This document shows positions 42,464-50,502 of a DNA stretch of 64,000 nt, in pieces. A program made the position numbers and the translations under genes. The notes under the pieces are model-generated. The model saw only the letters and a program-made list of their open reading frames with translations, was not told the DNA's origin and made no database searches. The stretch is from Sphingopyxis sp. Root154 (GTDB taxonomy: Bacteria; Pseudomonadota; Alphaproteobacteria; Sphingomonadales; Sphingomonadaceae): NCBI RefSeq assembly GCF_001427105.1, contig NZ_LMGI01000004.1, forward strand, positions 1 through 64,000, in the 5' to 3' direction. Every line of letters begins with the position of its first letter. Within the stretch, counting starts at the first letter, position 1.

Positions 42464-43089
42464 TCGATCTTTTCATCTCGGCGTTTGTCACGCTGTTCGT
42501 CGTCATCGACCCGCCGGGCTGCGCGCCGATCTACGCGAGCCTGACGACGGGGGCGAGCGCGGCGCAGCGGCGCTCGATGGCGATCCGTGCGACGGTGATC
42601 GCCGGGCTGATCCTCGTCTTTTTTGCGATGTTTGGCGAAGCGCTGCTCAGTTTCCTCCACATCGACCTCGACAGTTTTCGCATCGCGGGCGGTATCATGC
42701 TGTTCATCATCGCGATCGACATGGTGTTCGAAAAGCGCACCGAACGCCGCGAGCAGCGCGCCGAAAAGGTGATGGCGACGCCCGAGATCGAGGATGTCTC
42801 GGTGTTTCCGATGGCGATGCCGATGCTCGCGGGGCCGGGATCGATCGCGTCGGTGATGCTGCTCGTATCGCAGAACAACGGGCTCGACCGCGCGTTCGTG
42901 ATCTTTGGCGCTTTGCTGCTCGTGCTCTTGCTGACGCTCGCCGCGCTGCTTTCGGCGGGTCCGCTGATGCGGCTCATCGGCAACAAGGGCGAGGCGGTGA
43001 TTACGCGTCTGCTCGGCGTGCTGCTCGCGGCGCTCGCGGCGCAGTTCGTGATCGACGGGCTGAAGGCGAGCTTCCCGAGCCTCGGATAA
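42460..43089 (+). CDS. MarC-family integral membrane protein
   Basis: A 209-residue inner-membrane protein of the MarC family with six predicted hydrophobic segments. It shows FVTLFVVIDPPGCAPIYASL at the N-terminus, the FRIAGGIMLFIIAIDMVFEK segment, FPMAMPMLAGPGSIASVMLL and a final LGVLLAALAAQFVIDGLK. MarC-like proteins were once linked to multiple antibiotic resistance, but the function is unsettled. The ATG overlaps the previous stop. A clear terminator lies four bases after the stop, so this gene ends the argB-folD-marC transcript. Confidence 0.9.
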   Translation: MIDLFISAFVTLFVVIDPPGCAPIYASLTTGASAAQRRSMAIRATVIAGLILVFFAMFGEALLSFLHIDLDSFRIAGGIMLFIIAIDMVFEKRTERREQRAEKVMATPEIEDVSVFPMAMPMLAGPGSIASVMLLVSQNNGLDRAFVIFGALLLVLLLTLAALLSAGPLMRLIGNKGEAVITRLLGVLLAALAAQFVIDGLKASFPSLG

Positions 43090-43092
43090 AAG

Positions 43093-43124
43093 GGGCGCCG
43101 CCTTTCGGCGACGCCCTTTCTTTT
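43093..43124 (+). terminator. Rho-independent terminator after marC
   Basis: GGGCGCCGCC (43093-43102) pairs with GGCGACGCCC (43107-43116) around TTTC with one mismatch, followed by TTTCTTTT (43117-43124). It lies four bases after the marC stop and ends the rightward operon. Confidence 0.9.
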
Positions 43125-43142
43125 CCACGGGAATGGAAAATC

Positions 43143-43832
43143 TTACTGCGCCGCGTTGACGTCGGCCTGCGTCACCGGCGCGATGCGGATTTCGACGCGG
43201 CGGTTGCACTGATAATCGGCCTCGCCGCGTTCGGGCGAGCATTTGAGCTGCGATTCGCCATAGCCGAGCGTCGCCATGCGCGCGCGCTGGATGCCGCGGC
43301 CGCCCAGATAGTCGGCGACCGATGCGGCGCGGCGTTCGGACAGTCCCTGATTATAGGTGTCGCTGCCGGTCGAATCGGTATGGCCGTAGACGTCGATATA
43401 GGTGCTCGGATATTCGGCCAGTGTCGTGGCGACGCCGTCGAGCGCGCTGCGGAATTGCGACTTCACCATCGCGCTGTTGAGGTCGAAGGTCACGTCGCCG
43501 GGCATGTTGAGCACGAGCTGGTCGCCCTGGCGCTCGACATCGATGCCGGTGCCCGCGGTGCGTTCGCGCAGCTTCTTTTCCTGCTGGTCCATATAATAGC
43601 CGGCGCCCGCGCCGGCGACCGCGCCGATGCCCGCCCCGACGATTTCCTCGGTCCGGCTGTTGCGCCCGCCGATCAGGTCGCCGAGCAGATAGCCGCCGAG
43701 CGCACCGCCAACGCCGCCGATCGCGGCCTTCGATATCTTTCGTTCCCCGGTCACAGGATCGGTGACGCAGCCCGTCAGCGCGATCGCGCCGATGCTCGTC
43801 AAAATGGTGAGCTTGATCGTCTTGCTGTTCAT
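43143..43832 (-). CDS. OmpA-family lipoprotein with glycine-zipper segment
   Basis: A 229-residue outer-membrane lipoprotein. The signal and lipobox are MNSKTIKLTILTSIGAIALT then GC. A glycine-zipper segment (IGGVGGALGGYLLGDLIGG, then VGAGIGAVAGAGAGYYMDQQ) follows. The C-terminal OmpA-like peptidoglycan-binding domain (about 110-225) has TFDLNSAMVKSQFRSALDGV, VYGHTDSTGSDTYNQGLSER and NRRVEIRI. It tethers the outer membrane to the wall. The ATG at 43832 follows AAGGGAG; the 74-codon upstream frame is not conserved. YiaD-like proteins share this layout. Confidence 0.92.
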   Translation of the reverse strand: MNSKTIKLTILTSIGAIALTGCVTDPVTGERKISKAAIGGVGGALGGYLLGDLIGGRNSRTEEIVGAGIGAVAGAGAGYYMDQQEKKLRERTAGTGIDVERQGDQLVLNMPGDVTFDLNSAMVKSQFRSALDGVATTLAEYPSTYIDVYGHTDSTGSDTYNQGLSERRAASVADYLGGRGIQRARMATLGYGESQLKCSPERGEADYQCNRRVEIRIAPVTQADVNAAQ

Positions 43833-44053
43833 CTTTTCGCTCCCTTTATCCGGCGGATGCGTCTGATCCATCGCATGCCGCCCTTCCTTGCCGATAACAT
43901 ATAGCCGGCGATCTGGTTCCAAAATTCGCCTGAATGGCGGCTGAGCCGGACGTTCAGGCGCGTGCCATTGTGCAATGCGGCGCCTTTCGCTTATAGGGGA
44001 GAAATGACCGACGCTGACAGGGGCCGGGCGCTGACGCGCCGTACGACCGCCCA

Positions 44054-45379
44054 ATGACCCCCTTTCCCTGGTCCGACGTTGCGATCATCGCCGTCCTGAT
44101 CCTTTTGAACGGTGTCTTCGCGCTTTCCGAACTGGCGATCGTCTCGGCGCGCGGACCGCGTTTGCAGGCGGCCGAAAAGCGCGGCAGCCGCGGCGCCGCC
44201 GTCGCGCGCCAGCTCGCCGCCGACCCCGGCCGTTTCCTGTCGACAGTTCAGGTGGGCATCACGCTGATCGGCATTCTTGCGGGCGCCTATTCGGGCGCGA
44301 GCCTCGGCGGACCGGTCGGCGAGCGGTTGCAGGCGATGTTCGGGCTCGACGCCGAAAATGCGCGCGCCGCGGGTTTCGCCGTCGTCATCGCGGTGACCAC
44401 CTATTTCTCGCTGATCGCGGGGGAGCTGGTGCCCAAGCAGTTTGCCCTGCGCGCGCCCGAACCGATCGCCATTTTCATGGCGCTGCCGATGCTGTGGCTG
44501 TCGAAAATCGGCGCGCCGCTCGTGTGGTTGCTCGACGCGAGCTCGGCGCTCGTCTTTCGCCTGCTCGGGCTCAAACGCGAATCGGAAGATCGCGTGACCG
44601 CCGAGGAATTGCACCTGATCGTCGCCGAGGCGTCGAAATCGGGGGTGATCGAGGAAAGCGAACGCGCGATCATCTCGGGCGTCGTGCGCCTTGCCGATCG
44701 GCCGGTGCGCGAGGTGATGACCCCGCGCAAGGATGTCGACTGGGTCGATGTCTCGCTCGACGCGCGCGGCGTGCGCGACAAGCTGGTCGAAACGCCGCAC
44801 AGCCGTTTGCCCGTCGCCCGCGGGTCGGTCGACGATATCGTCGGTGTCGTGCAGGCGCGCGACATCGCCGCGGCGCTGTTCCAGGGCGAGACGCTCGACC
44901 TGGAACAATTGATGCGGCCGGCCAAAGTGATCCACGACCAGATCGACGCGATGGACGCGCTCGAAGCCTTGCGCGCCGCCGATGTGCCGATGCTCTTCGT
45001 CCACGACGAATATGGTCATTTCGAAGGGCTGGTGACCCCCGCCGACCTGCTCGCGGCGATCGCCGGCGAATTCGCGTCGGATCAGGACATCGGCAGCGAA
45101 CCGTTCGTCGTCGAGCGCGAGGACGGCAGCCTGCTGATCGCGGGGTCGATGCCCGCCGACCAGATGGCCGAACGGCTGGGGATCGAACTCGGCGACGACC
45201 GCGACTATGCGACCGCCGCGGGCCACGCGCTCGCGATCCTCAAGCATCTGCCCAAGGAAGGTGAGCGCTTCACCGACAAGGGCTGGCGTTTCGAGATCGT
45301 CGACATGGACGGGCGCAAGATCGACAAGCTGCTGGTCAGTGAGGTGCGCAAGCCGAGGGACGAAGGCGAGGGCGGCTAG
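44054..45379 (+). CDS. CNNM/CorC (hemolysin-like) family membrane protein
   Basis: A 441-residue protein of the CNNM/CorC family. An N-terminal DUF21 membrane domain (about 1-190) opens with VLILLNGVFALSELAIVSAR. CBS domains (about 205-330) begin at LADRPVREVMTPRKDVDWVD. The C-terminal CorC-associated domain has LGIELGDDRDYATAAGHALA. Family members export or sense magnesium and possibly cobalt in the inner membrane, despite the old hemolysin name. Its TAG overlaps the TAG of the convergent HhH-protein gene within the sequence CTAG. Confidence 0.92.
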   Translation: MTPFPWSDVAIIAVLILLNGVFALSELAIVSARGPRLQAAEKRGSRGAAVARQLAADPGRFLSTVQVGITLIGILAGAYSGASLGGPVGERLQAMFGLDAENARAAGFAVVIAVTTYFSLIAGELVPKQFALRAPEPIAIFMALPMLWLSKIGAPLVWLLDASSALVFRLLGLKRESEDRVTAEELHLIVAEASKSGVIEESERAIISGVVRLADRPVREVMTPRKDVDWVDVSLDARGVRDKLVETPHSRLPVARGSVDDIVGVVQARDIAAALFQGETLDLEQLMRPAKVIHDQIDAMDALEALRAADVPMLFVHDEYGHFEGLVTPADLLAAIAGEFASDQDIGSEPFVVEREDGSLLIAGSMPADQMAERLGIELGDDRDYATAAGHALAILKHLPKEGERFTDKGWRFEIVDMDGRKIDKLLVSEVRKPRDEGEGG

Positions 45380-46203
45380 AGCTCCCCGCCGAGCGCCCCA
45401 TATTTCGCTTCGAAGCCGGCCTTGTCGCCGCGTGCGAGATAGCCCGCCTGGTCGACGATATTGTCGCGTGCGATGCGGCCCTGGAAGGCGCCGAGCTGCG
45501 GGTCGATTCGCGCGACGTCGGCGTCGGTCCAGTCGGCGATCTGCCGGAAGCTGGTGACGTCGAGGCCGTTCAGCAGCACGGCGAGCTTGGGGCCGACACC
45601 CTTTAGCAGTTGCAGATTGTCGGGGCCGGTTTTGGGCGCTGGCGAAGCGGGCTTTACTGCGGGCGGCGGCGGAACGGTCGGTTCTTCGGGGATGGCAACA
45701 GCTGCCTTGGCGGGCGCCGGTTTGGCCGCCTTTTTGGTTGCGGGCTTGGTTGCCGTCTTTGCCGCGGGCTGTGCAGCGGGTTTCGCTGCCGGTTCCTTGG
45801 CCGTGGGTTTCTTCGTAGCAGGTTTTGCAGCGGCCTTCGGCTTCGCAGCAGGCTTGGGCGCCGGGGGCGCGGCTTTGGCAACCGGCTCGGCAACAGGCGC
45901 GGGCTTTGGAGTGGGCGCAGGCTTGGGCGCCGGCGGCGCAGCCTTGGCGACCGGTTCGGGTGCCGGCTGCGGGGCTGCGGGGGCAACGGGCTGCGGCTTG
46001 GGCTCGATCGGCTTGAAGCGCGCAGGTTCGGCGGCGATGATCTCGGGCTTTACCGGTTCGAGCGGCTTCGCGGGTTTCGTGGGTTCGACGGTCGGGCGCG
46101 CGATCTCTTCGGGTTTCGAGCGTCCGAACAGCCACCACAGCAGCACAACGGCAACGACGAGGCCGACGACCGCGATAATCCAGTTTTCCTGAAGCCAGGT
46201 CAT
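45376..46203 (-). CDS. Membrane-anchored Ala/Pro/Lys-rich protein with C-terminal helix-hairpin-helix domain
   Basis: A 275-residue protein in three parts. One N-terminal membrane helix (WIIAVVGLVVAVVLLWWLFG) is followed by a long low-complexity linker of alanine, proline and lysine, in which EPVAKAAPPAPKPA appears twice. The C-terminal domain from about residue 195 resembles helix-hairpin-helix modules: DNLQLLKGVGPKLAVLLNGL, TSFRQIADWTDADVARID. Such domains occur in flap-endonuclease-like and ribosomal L21-fusion proteins. A nucleic-acid-binding protein tethered to the membrane is implied, function unknown. Confidence 0.8.
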   Translation of the reverse strand: MTWLQENWIIAVVGLVVAVVLLWWLFGRSKPEEIARPTVEPTKPAKPLEPVKPEIIAAEPARFKPIEPKPQPVAPAAPQPAPEPVAKAAPPAPKPAPTPKPAPVAEPVAKAAPPAPKPAAKPKAAAKPATKKPTAKEPAAKPAAQPAAKTATKPATKKAAKPAPAKAAVAIPEEPTVPPPPAVKPASPAPKTGPDNLQLLKGVGPKLAVLLNGLDVTSFRQIADWTDADVARIDPQLGAFQGRIARDNIVDQAGYLARGDKAGFEAKYGALGGEL

Positions 46204-46300
46204 GATCTTCTCCGCTTGTGATTTTCGGCAAGCCTATGCGGGCTTATGTGCCGGGTCTACCTTAACGAATGGGCCACCATGAAATTCCTCGCAGGAAAGT

Positions 46301-47578
46301 TCACTCTGCTTCGCGCGCGACCTCGCGCCAGCCGATATCACGGCGGCAGAAGCCGGTCTTGAAATCGAGCTTGTCGACGGCGGCGTAGGCATGCGTCTGC
46401 GCCTCGGTCAAGGTGCGCCCCGTCGCGGTGACGTTGAGCACGCGCCCGCCCGCGGCGACGATATGGCCGTCGTTGCGTGCCGTGCCGGCGTGGAAGACCC
46501 GCACACCGCCCGCTTCGGCGTCGGCGATGCCGTGGATCGCGCCGCCCTTTTCGGGGGTGGCGGGATAGCCGTTCGCGGCCATCACGACGGTCAGCGCATA
46601 ATCGCTGGCGAAAGCGGGCGGGGCGGCGCCGGCGAGCGCGCCGGTCGACGCCGCGTGGAGTAGCGCGGCAAGGTCGCCGGCATAGCGCATCATCAGCACC
46701 TGGCATTCGGGATCGCCGAAGCGGGCGTTATATTCGATCAGCTTCGGCCCGGCATCGGTGAGCATCAGCCCCGCGAACAGCACGCCGATATAGGGCGTGC
46801 CGTCGGCGGCGAGCGTCGCGACCGTCGGGCGGATGATGCGGTCCATCACCGCGGCTTCAAGATCGGCGGTGAGCACGGGGGCGGGGCTGTAGGCGCCCAT
46901 GCCGCCGGTGTTCGGCCCTATGTCGCCGTCGCCGACGCGCTTGTGGTCCTGCGCGCTGCCGAAGGCGATCACGTCGCTGCCGTCGGAGAGCGCGAAGAAG
47001 CTCGCTTCCTCGCCGGTCATAAATTCCTCGATCACCACCTCGGCGCCCGCGCTGCCAAAGGCGCCGTCGAACATGTCGTCGATCGCGGCTTCGGCGTCTT
47101 CAATTGTTTCGGCGATGATCACGCCCTTGCCGGCGGCGAGGCCGTCGGCCTTGATCACGACGGGGATCGAAAAGCCTTCGAGCACCGCGAGCGCTTCTTC
47201 GGCGCCGGTGCAGCGGACATAGGCGGCGGTCGGGATGCCGGCGCGCGCGCACAGATCCTTGGTGAAGCCCTTCGAGCCTTCGAGCCGCGCTGCGGCGGCG
47301 CCGGGGCCGAACGCGGGGACGCCGATCTCTCGCAGCCGGTCGGCGAGGCCCGCGACGAGCGGGGCTTCGGGGCCGACGACGACGAAATCGATCGCATGCG
47401 CCTTCACGAACGCGATCAGGCCATCGAGATCATCGGCGGCGATGGCGACGCATTCGGCGTGCGCCTCGATCCCCGGATTGCCTGGTGCGGCATAGAGCTT
47501 GGCGCAGCTTGGCGATTGTGCCAACTGCCAGCTGAGCGCATGTTCGCGGCCCCCCGATCCGACCAGCAGGATATTCAT
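46301..47578 (-). CDS. purD: Phosphoribosylamine-glycine ligase
   Basis: Joins glycine to phosphoribosylamine with ATP in purine synthesis (GAR synthetase). The 425-residue protein has the conserved N-terminus [40 protein letters not shown], the ATP-grasp region [20 protein letters not shown] and [17 protein letters not shown], and [20 protein letters not shown]. The start is fixed by that N-terminus and by AAGGGACTGAC just upstream. Its ATG shares two bases with the divergent xseA ATG, so each gene carries the other's ribosome site and probably promoter. Confidence 0.97.
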   Translation of the reverse strand: MNILLVGSGGREHALSWQLAQSPSCAKLYAAPGNPGIEAHAECVAIAADDLDGLIAFVKAHAIDFVVVGPEAPLVAGLADRLREIGVPAFGPGAAAARLEGSKGFTKDLCARAGIPTAAYVRCTGAEEALAVLEGFSIPVVIKADGLAAGKGVIIAETIEDAEAAIDDMFDGAFGSAGAEVVIEEFMTGEEASFFALSDGSDVIAFGSAQDHKRVGDGDIGPNTGGMGAYSPAPVLTADLEAAVMDRIIRPTVATLAADGTPYIGVLFAGLMLTDAGPKLIEYNARFGDPECQVLMMRYAGDLAALLHAASTGALAGAAPPAFASDYALTVVMAANGYPATPEKGGAIHGIADAEAGGVRVFHAGTARNDGHIVAAGGRVLNVTATGRTLTEAQTHAYAAVDKLDFKTGFCRRDIGWREVAREAE

Positions 47579-49004
47579 GTCAGTCCCTTTTCCCGATACG
47601 GCGTCCGACGATGGCACCGAAGCGCGGCTGTTAGCCGAGGCGGCGCCCGGCGACAATGCACCGGCGCTGTCGGTCAGCCAGTTATCGGCAGCGATCAAGC
47701 GTACCGTCGAGGACGGCTTCGCGCGCGTGCGCGTGCGGGGTGAATTGTCGGGGACCAAACGCGCGGCGTCGGGACATTTCTACGCGGCGCTGAAAGACGA
47801 CAATGCGCTGATCGACATGGTGATGTGGAAGGGGCAGGCGGGGCGGCTCGCCTTCAGGCCAGAGGACGGGATCGAGGTGATCGCGACCGGCAAGCTCACG
47901 ACCTATCCGGGGCGGTCGAAATATCAGCTCGTCGTCGATACGCTCGAGGTCGCGGGCGAGGGTGCGTTGATGCTGCTCTTCGAAAAATTGAAGGCGCGGC
48001 TCGGTGCCGAAGGGCTGTTCGACCGCGAGCGCAAATATGACCGCCTGCCCTATCTGCCGCGCACGATCGGCGTCGTGACGTCGCCCACGGGTGCGGTGAT
48101 CCGAGATATCCTTCATCGTCTCGCCGACCGCTGTCCGACGCATGTGATCGTCTGGCCGGTGCTGGTGCAGGGCGACGGCGCGGCGGGGCAGGTCGCCAAT
48201 GCGATCCGCGGCTTCGACGCCATCGAAGCCGGCGGCGCCGTGCCGCGCCCCGACCTGGTGATCGTCGCACGCGGCGGCGGGTCGATCGAGGATCTGTGGG
48301 CGTTCAACGAGGAGGTCGTCGTGCGCGCGATCGCCGATTGCCGCATCCCGACGATCAGCGCGGTGGGGCACGAGACCGACGTGACGCTCGCCGACTATGC
48401 CGCCGATGTGCGCGCGCCGACCCCTACCGCGGCGGCCGAAATGGCGGTGCCGGTGCGCGCCGAACTGCAGGCCCAGCTTGCAACGTGGAACGGGCGGATC
48501 ATCGGGGCGGCGAACCGGCATCAGGCACTGGCAGGCGAGCGGCTCACCGCGCTGGCACGACATTTGCCGAAACGCGATGCGCTCTATGCGCCGCAGCGCC
48601 AGCGGCTTGACGATGCCGGCGATCGGCTCGACCGCAGCCAGCGCCACCGGCTCGCTGTGATTTCGGAGCGGCTTGCGACGCGTGGTGCCGCGCTGCGCCC
48701 TGCGTTGCTCGCGCGGCGCTGGGACCGCGACCGGGCGCTGCTCGAAGGGCTGGGACGGTTGCTTGTTTCGCTTGACCCGCGTGCGCTGCTGTCGCGCGGT
48801 TATGCGATGGTGCGCGATGGCGGAGGCGCGATCGTCACGACGGCGGCGAAGGCGCGCGCTGCCGGGCATTTGCAGCTGCAGTTCGCCGACGGCGAGGTGC
48901 CGGTCGCGGTCGGTGGCGATGGTACGGCGCCTCCTGTGACGCCGAAGCCGGCGCTCAAAACGCCGCCTGCTGAGCCCAGGCGGGGGCAGGGTGAGCTCTT
49001 CTGA
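47577..49004 (+). CDS. xseA: Exodeoxyribonuclease VII large subunit
   Basis: Large catalytic subunit of the single-strand exonuclease ExoVII. The 475-residue protein has an N-terminal OB-fold domain: [40 protein letters not shown]. The catalytic region shows [40 protein letters not shown] and [21 protein letters not shown] coiled-coil region and a C-terminal [15 protein letters not shown] follow. The ATG at 47577 is the only start compatible with family length. It is divergent from purD with overlapping start codons. The small subunit xseB is not in this window. Confidence 0.95.
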   Translation: MSVPFPDTASDDGTEARLLAEAAPGDNAPALSVSQLSAAIKRTVEDGFARVRVRGELSGTKRAASGHFYAALKDDNALIDMVMWKGQAGRLAFRPEDGIEVIATGKLTTYPGRSKYQLVVDTLEVAGEGALMLLFEKLKARLGAEGLFDRERKYDRLPYLPRTIGVVTSPTGAVIRDILHRLADRCPTHVIVWPVLVQGDGAAGQVANAIRGFDAIEAGGAVPRPDLVIVARGGGSIEDLWAFNEEVVVRAIADCRIPTISAVGHETDVTLADYAADVRAPTPTAAAEMAVPVRAELQAQLATWNGRIIGAANRHQALAGERLTALARHLPKRDALYAPQRQRLDDAGDRLDRSQRHRLAVISERLATRGAALRPALLARRWDRDRALLEGLGRLLVSLDPRALLSRGYAMVRDGGGAIVTTAAKARAAGHLQLQFADGEVPVAVGGDGTAPPVTPKPALKTPPAEPRRGQGELF

Positions 49005-49089
49005 GCTTAGCCAAGGGACCGGGGGTGGCTGCGCGGCGCGATGCTGTTATAGTCGCGGCAACAACGTACCGCCGAATGGATAGAGAATC

Positions 49090-49302
49090 ATGTTGATCGC
49101 CAGCCGCAACCGCCTTGCCCGCCTGCAATATGGACCGAACGGGTTCCGCGTCCTGGCGCCCGGCGACCATGTGCTGTGCGCGGTTAGCGGCGCGCCGATC
49201 GGGCTCGACGAGCTGCGTTATTGGTCGGTCGCGCGGCAGGAGCCCTATGCCACCGCCGAGATATCGGTGCAGGCCGAACTGGACGCCGTACGCAAGGCAT
49301 GA
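49090..49302 (+). CDS. DUF2093 domain protein
   Basis: A 70-residue protein matching the DUF2093 family found in alphaproteobacteria: LARLQYGPNGFRVLAPGDHV, LCAVSGAPIGLDELRYWSV and ARQEPYATAEI. Function unknown; its small size and conserved position next to xseA in many alphaproteobacteria suggest a core role. It ends in a four-base overlap with the M23 peptidase gene. A leader of about 85 bases separates it from xseA. Confidence 0.9.
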   Translation: MLIASRNRLARLQYGPNGFRVLAPGDHVLCAVSGAPIGLDELRYWSVARQEPYATAEISVQAELDAVRKA

Positions 49303-50231
49303 GGGTCGGGGCCGACGGGCTGCGGCAGGGAGCGACGCTTGCGCTCCTGATCGTTGCCGTCGGCTGCGTTCCGGCCGCAGAGACCGAAGCTACGCCCGCG
49401 CCGCGGCCGGCGGTTCAGCCCGTCGCCGCGCCGCCGTCGCCGCCCGCGCCGCCGGGCGCGCCTGTCCGTCCGGGCTTCACGCTGGCCGGGCTCGCCGAAC
49501 AGGGCGCGGTGATGATGGGGCAGGTGCCCGGCGACACGCGTGCGCTCACCCTCGATGGCAAGGCGATTCCGCTCGCCGGCGACGGCCGCTTCCTGATCGC
49601 TTTCGACCGCGATGCCGGGGCAAGCGCGCGGCTGGTTGCGACGCTCGCCGATGGGCGCGAGGTCGAGCGCATCATCGCGGTCGCCGCCGGCCGCTGGCGG
49701 CTCGAACATATCAACGCGCCCTATCGCGGCAGCGCGGCGAACGACGCCGATTTCGAGCGCCGCCGCCCCGCCGAACTCGCGCAGATCGCCGCAGCGCGGA
49801 ACATGCAGATCGATTCGGACGGTTGGCGGCAGACATTCCGCTGGCCGGTGACGGGGCGCCTGTCGGGACTTTTCGGGTCGCAGCGTGTCTATCAGGGCAA
49901 GCCGGGCAGCTATCACAGCGGCACCGACGTCGCGGTGCCGGCCGGAACGCCCTTTGTGGCGCCCGCCGACGGTATCGTCGTGCTTGCCGCGAGCGCCCCC
50001 TTCACGCTCGAGGGCAATCTGCTGATCATCGATCATGGCATGGGGCTCAGCAGCGCCTTCCTCCATTGCCAGCGGCTTGACGTGAAGGTCGGCGACCGGG
50101 TTGTGCAGGGGCAGCGGCTGGGTACGGTGGGGCGGACTGGACGCGCGACGGGACCGCATATGCACTGGGGGCTGAAATGGCGCGACGCGCGGCTTGATCC
50201 GGGCAAGCTCGCGGGACCGATCGGCGGCTGA
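49299..50231 (+). CDS. M23-family metallopeptidase (LytM-like)
   Basis: A 310-residue exported peptidase of the M23/LytM class. A hydrophobic N-terminal segment ends in a lipobox-like LLIVAVGCVPA, followed by a proline/alanine linker. The C-terminal domain has YHSGTDVAVPAGTPFVAPAD (HxxxD zinc ligands), LIIDHGMGLSSAFLHC and the GPHMHWGLKW zinc motif (HxH). These enzymes cut peptide cross-links of peptidoglycan in the periplasm. The start overlaps DUF2093 by ATGA, so the two are probably co-translated. Confidence 0.92.
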   Translation: MRVGADGLRQGATLALLIVAVGCVPAAETEATPAPRPAVQPVAAPPSPPAPPGAPVRPGFTLAGLAEQGAVMMGQVPGDTRALTLDGKAIPLAGDGRFLIAFDRDAGASARLVATLADGREVERIIAVAAGRWRLEHINAPYRGSAANDADFERRRPAELAQIAAARNMQIDSDGWRQTFRWPVTGRLSGLFGSQRVYQGKPGSYHSGTDVAVPAGTPFVAPADGIVVLAASAPFTLEGNLLIIDHGMGLSSAFLHCQRLDVKVGDRVVQGQRLGTVGRTGRATGPHMHWGLKWRDARLDPGKLAGPIGG

Positions 50232-50502
50232 GCCCCGGCTCACCCCAAGCACGAATTCGTAACCGTTGAAACAATATGTCGCGAATGACGCGCTGCAGCA
50301 TATTGTATTTCGCGGATTTCCGCGTTTGTTGCAAATACGTCACAATGGCTTCCGAAACCGCCGATTGCGCCGGGAATTTGCTTTACTCGACATGAACGAA
50401 GTTACATCCCGCACGCTATCGGGGCATCTGTGCGCGTCGGCCTTGGCCTGCCGCGCGGGGGCGTCCGGGTAATTCAATCCACCAGTAGCAAGGGACTGCA
50501 CT
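50232..50502. promoter_or_regulatory. AT-rich leader of the TonB-dependent receptor gene with two dyads
   Basis: This 271-bp gap is markedly AT-richer than its flanks. ACAATATG (50271-50278) and CATATTGT (50299-50306) form a perfect 8-bp inverted repeat 20 bases apart. CGCGGA-TT-TCCGCG (50311-50324) is a second perfect dyad. AAGGGA before the GTG at 50503 is the ribosome site. The arrangement suggests repressor or activator control of the receptor; I cannot identify the -10/-35 boxes with confidence. No convincing gene lies here. Confidence 0.55.
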
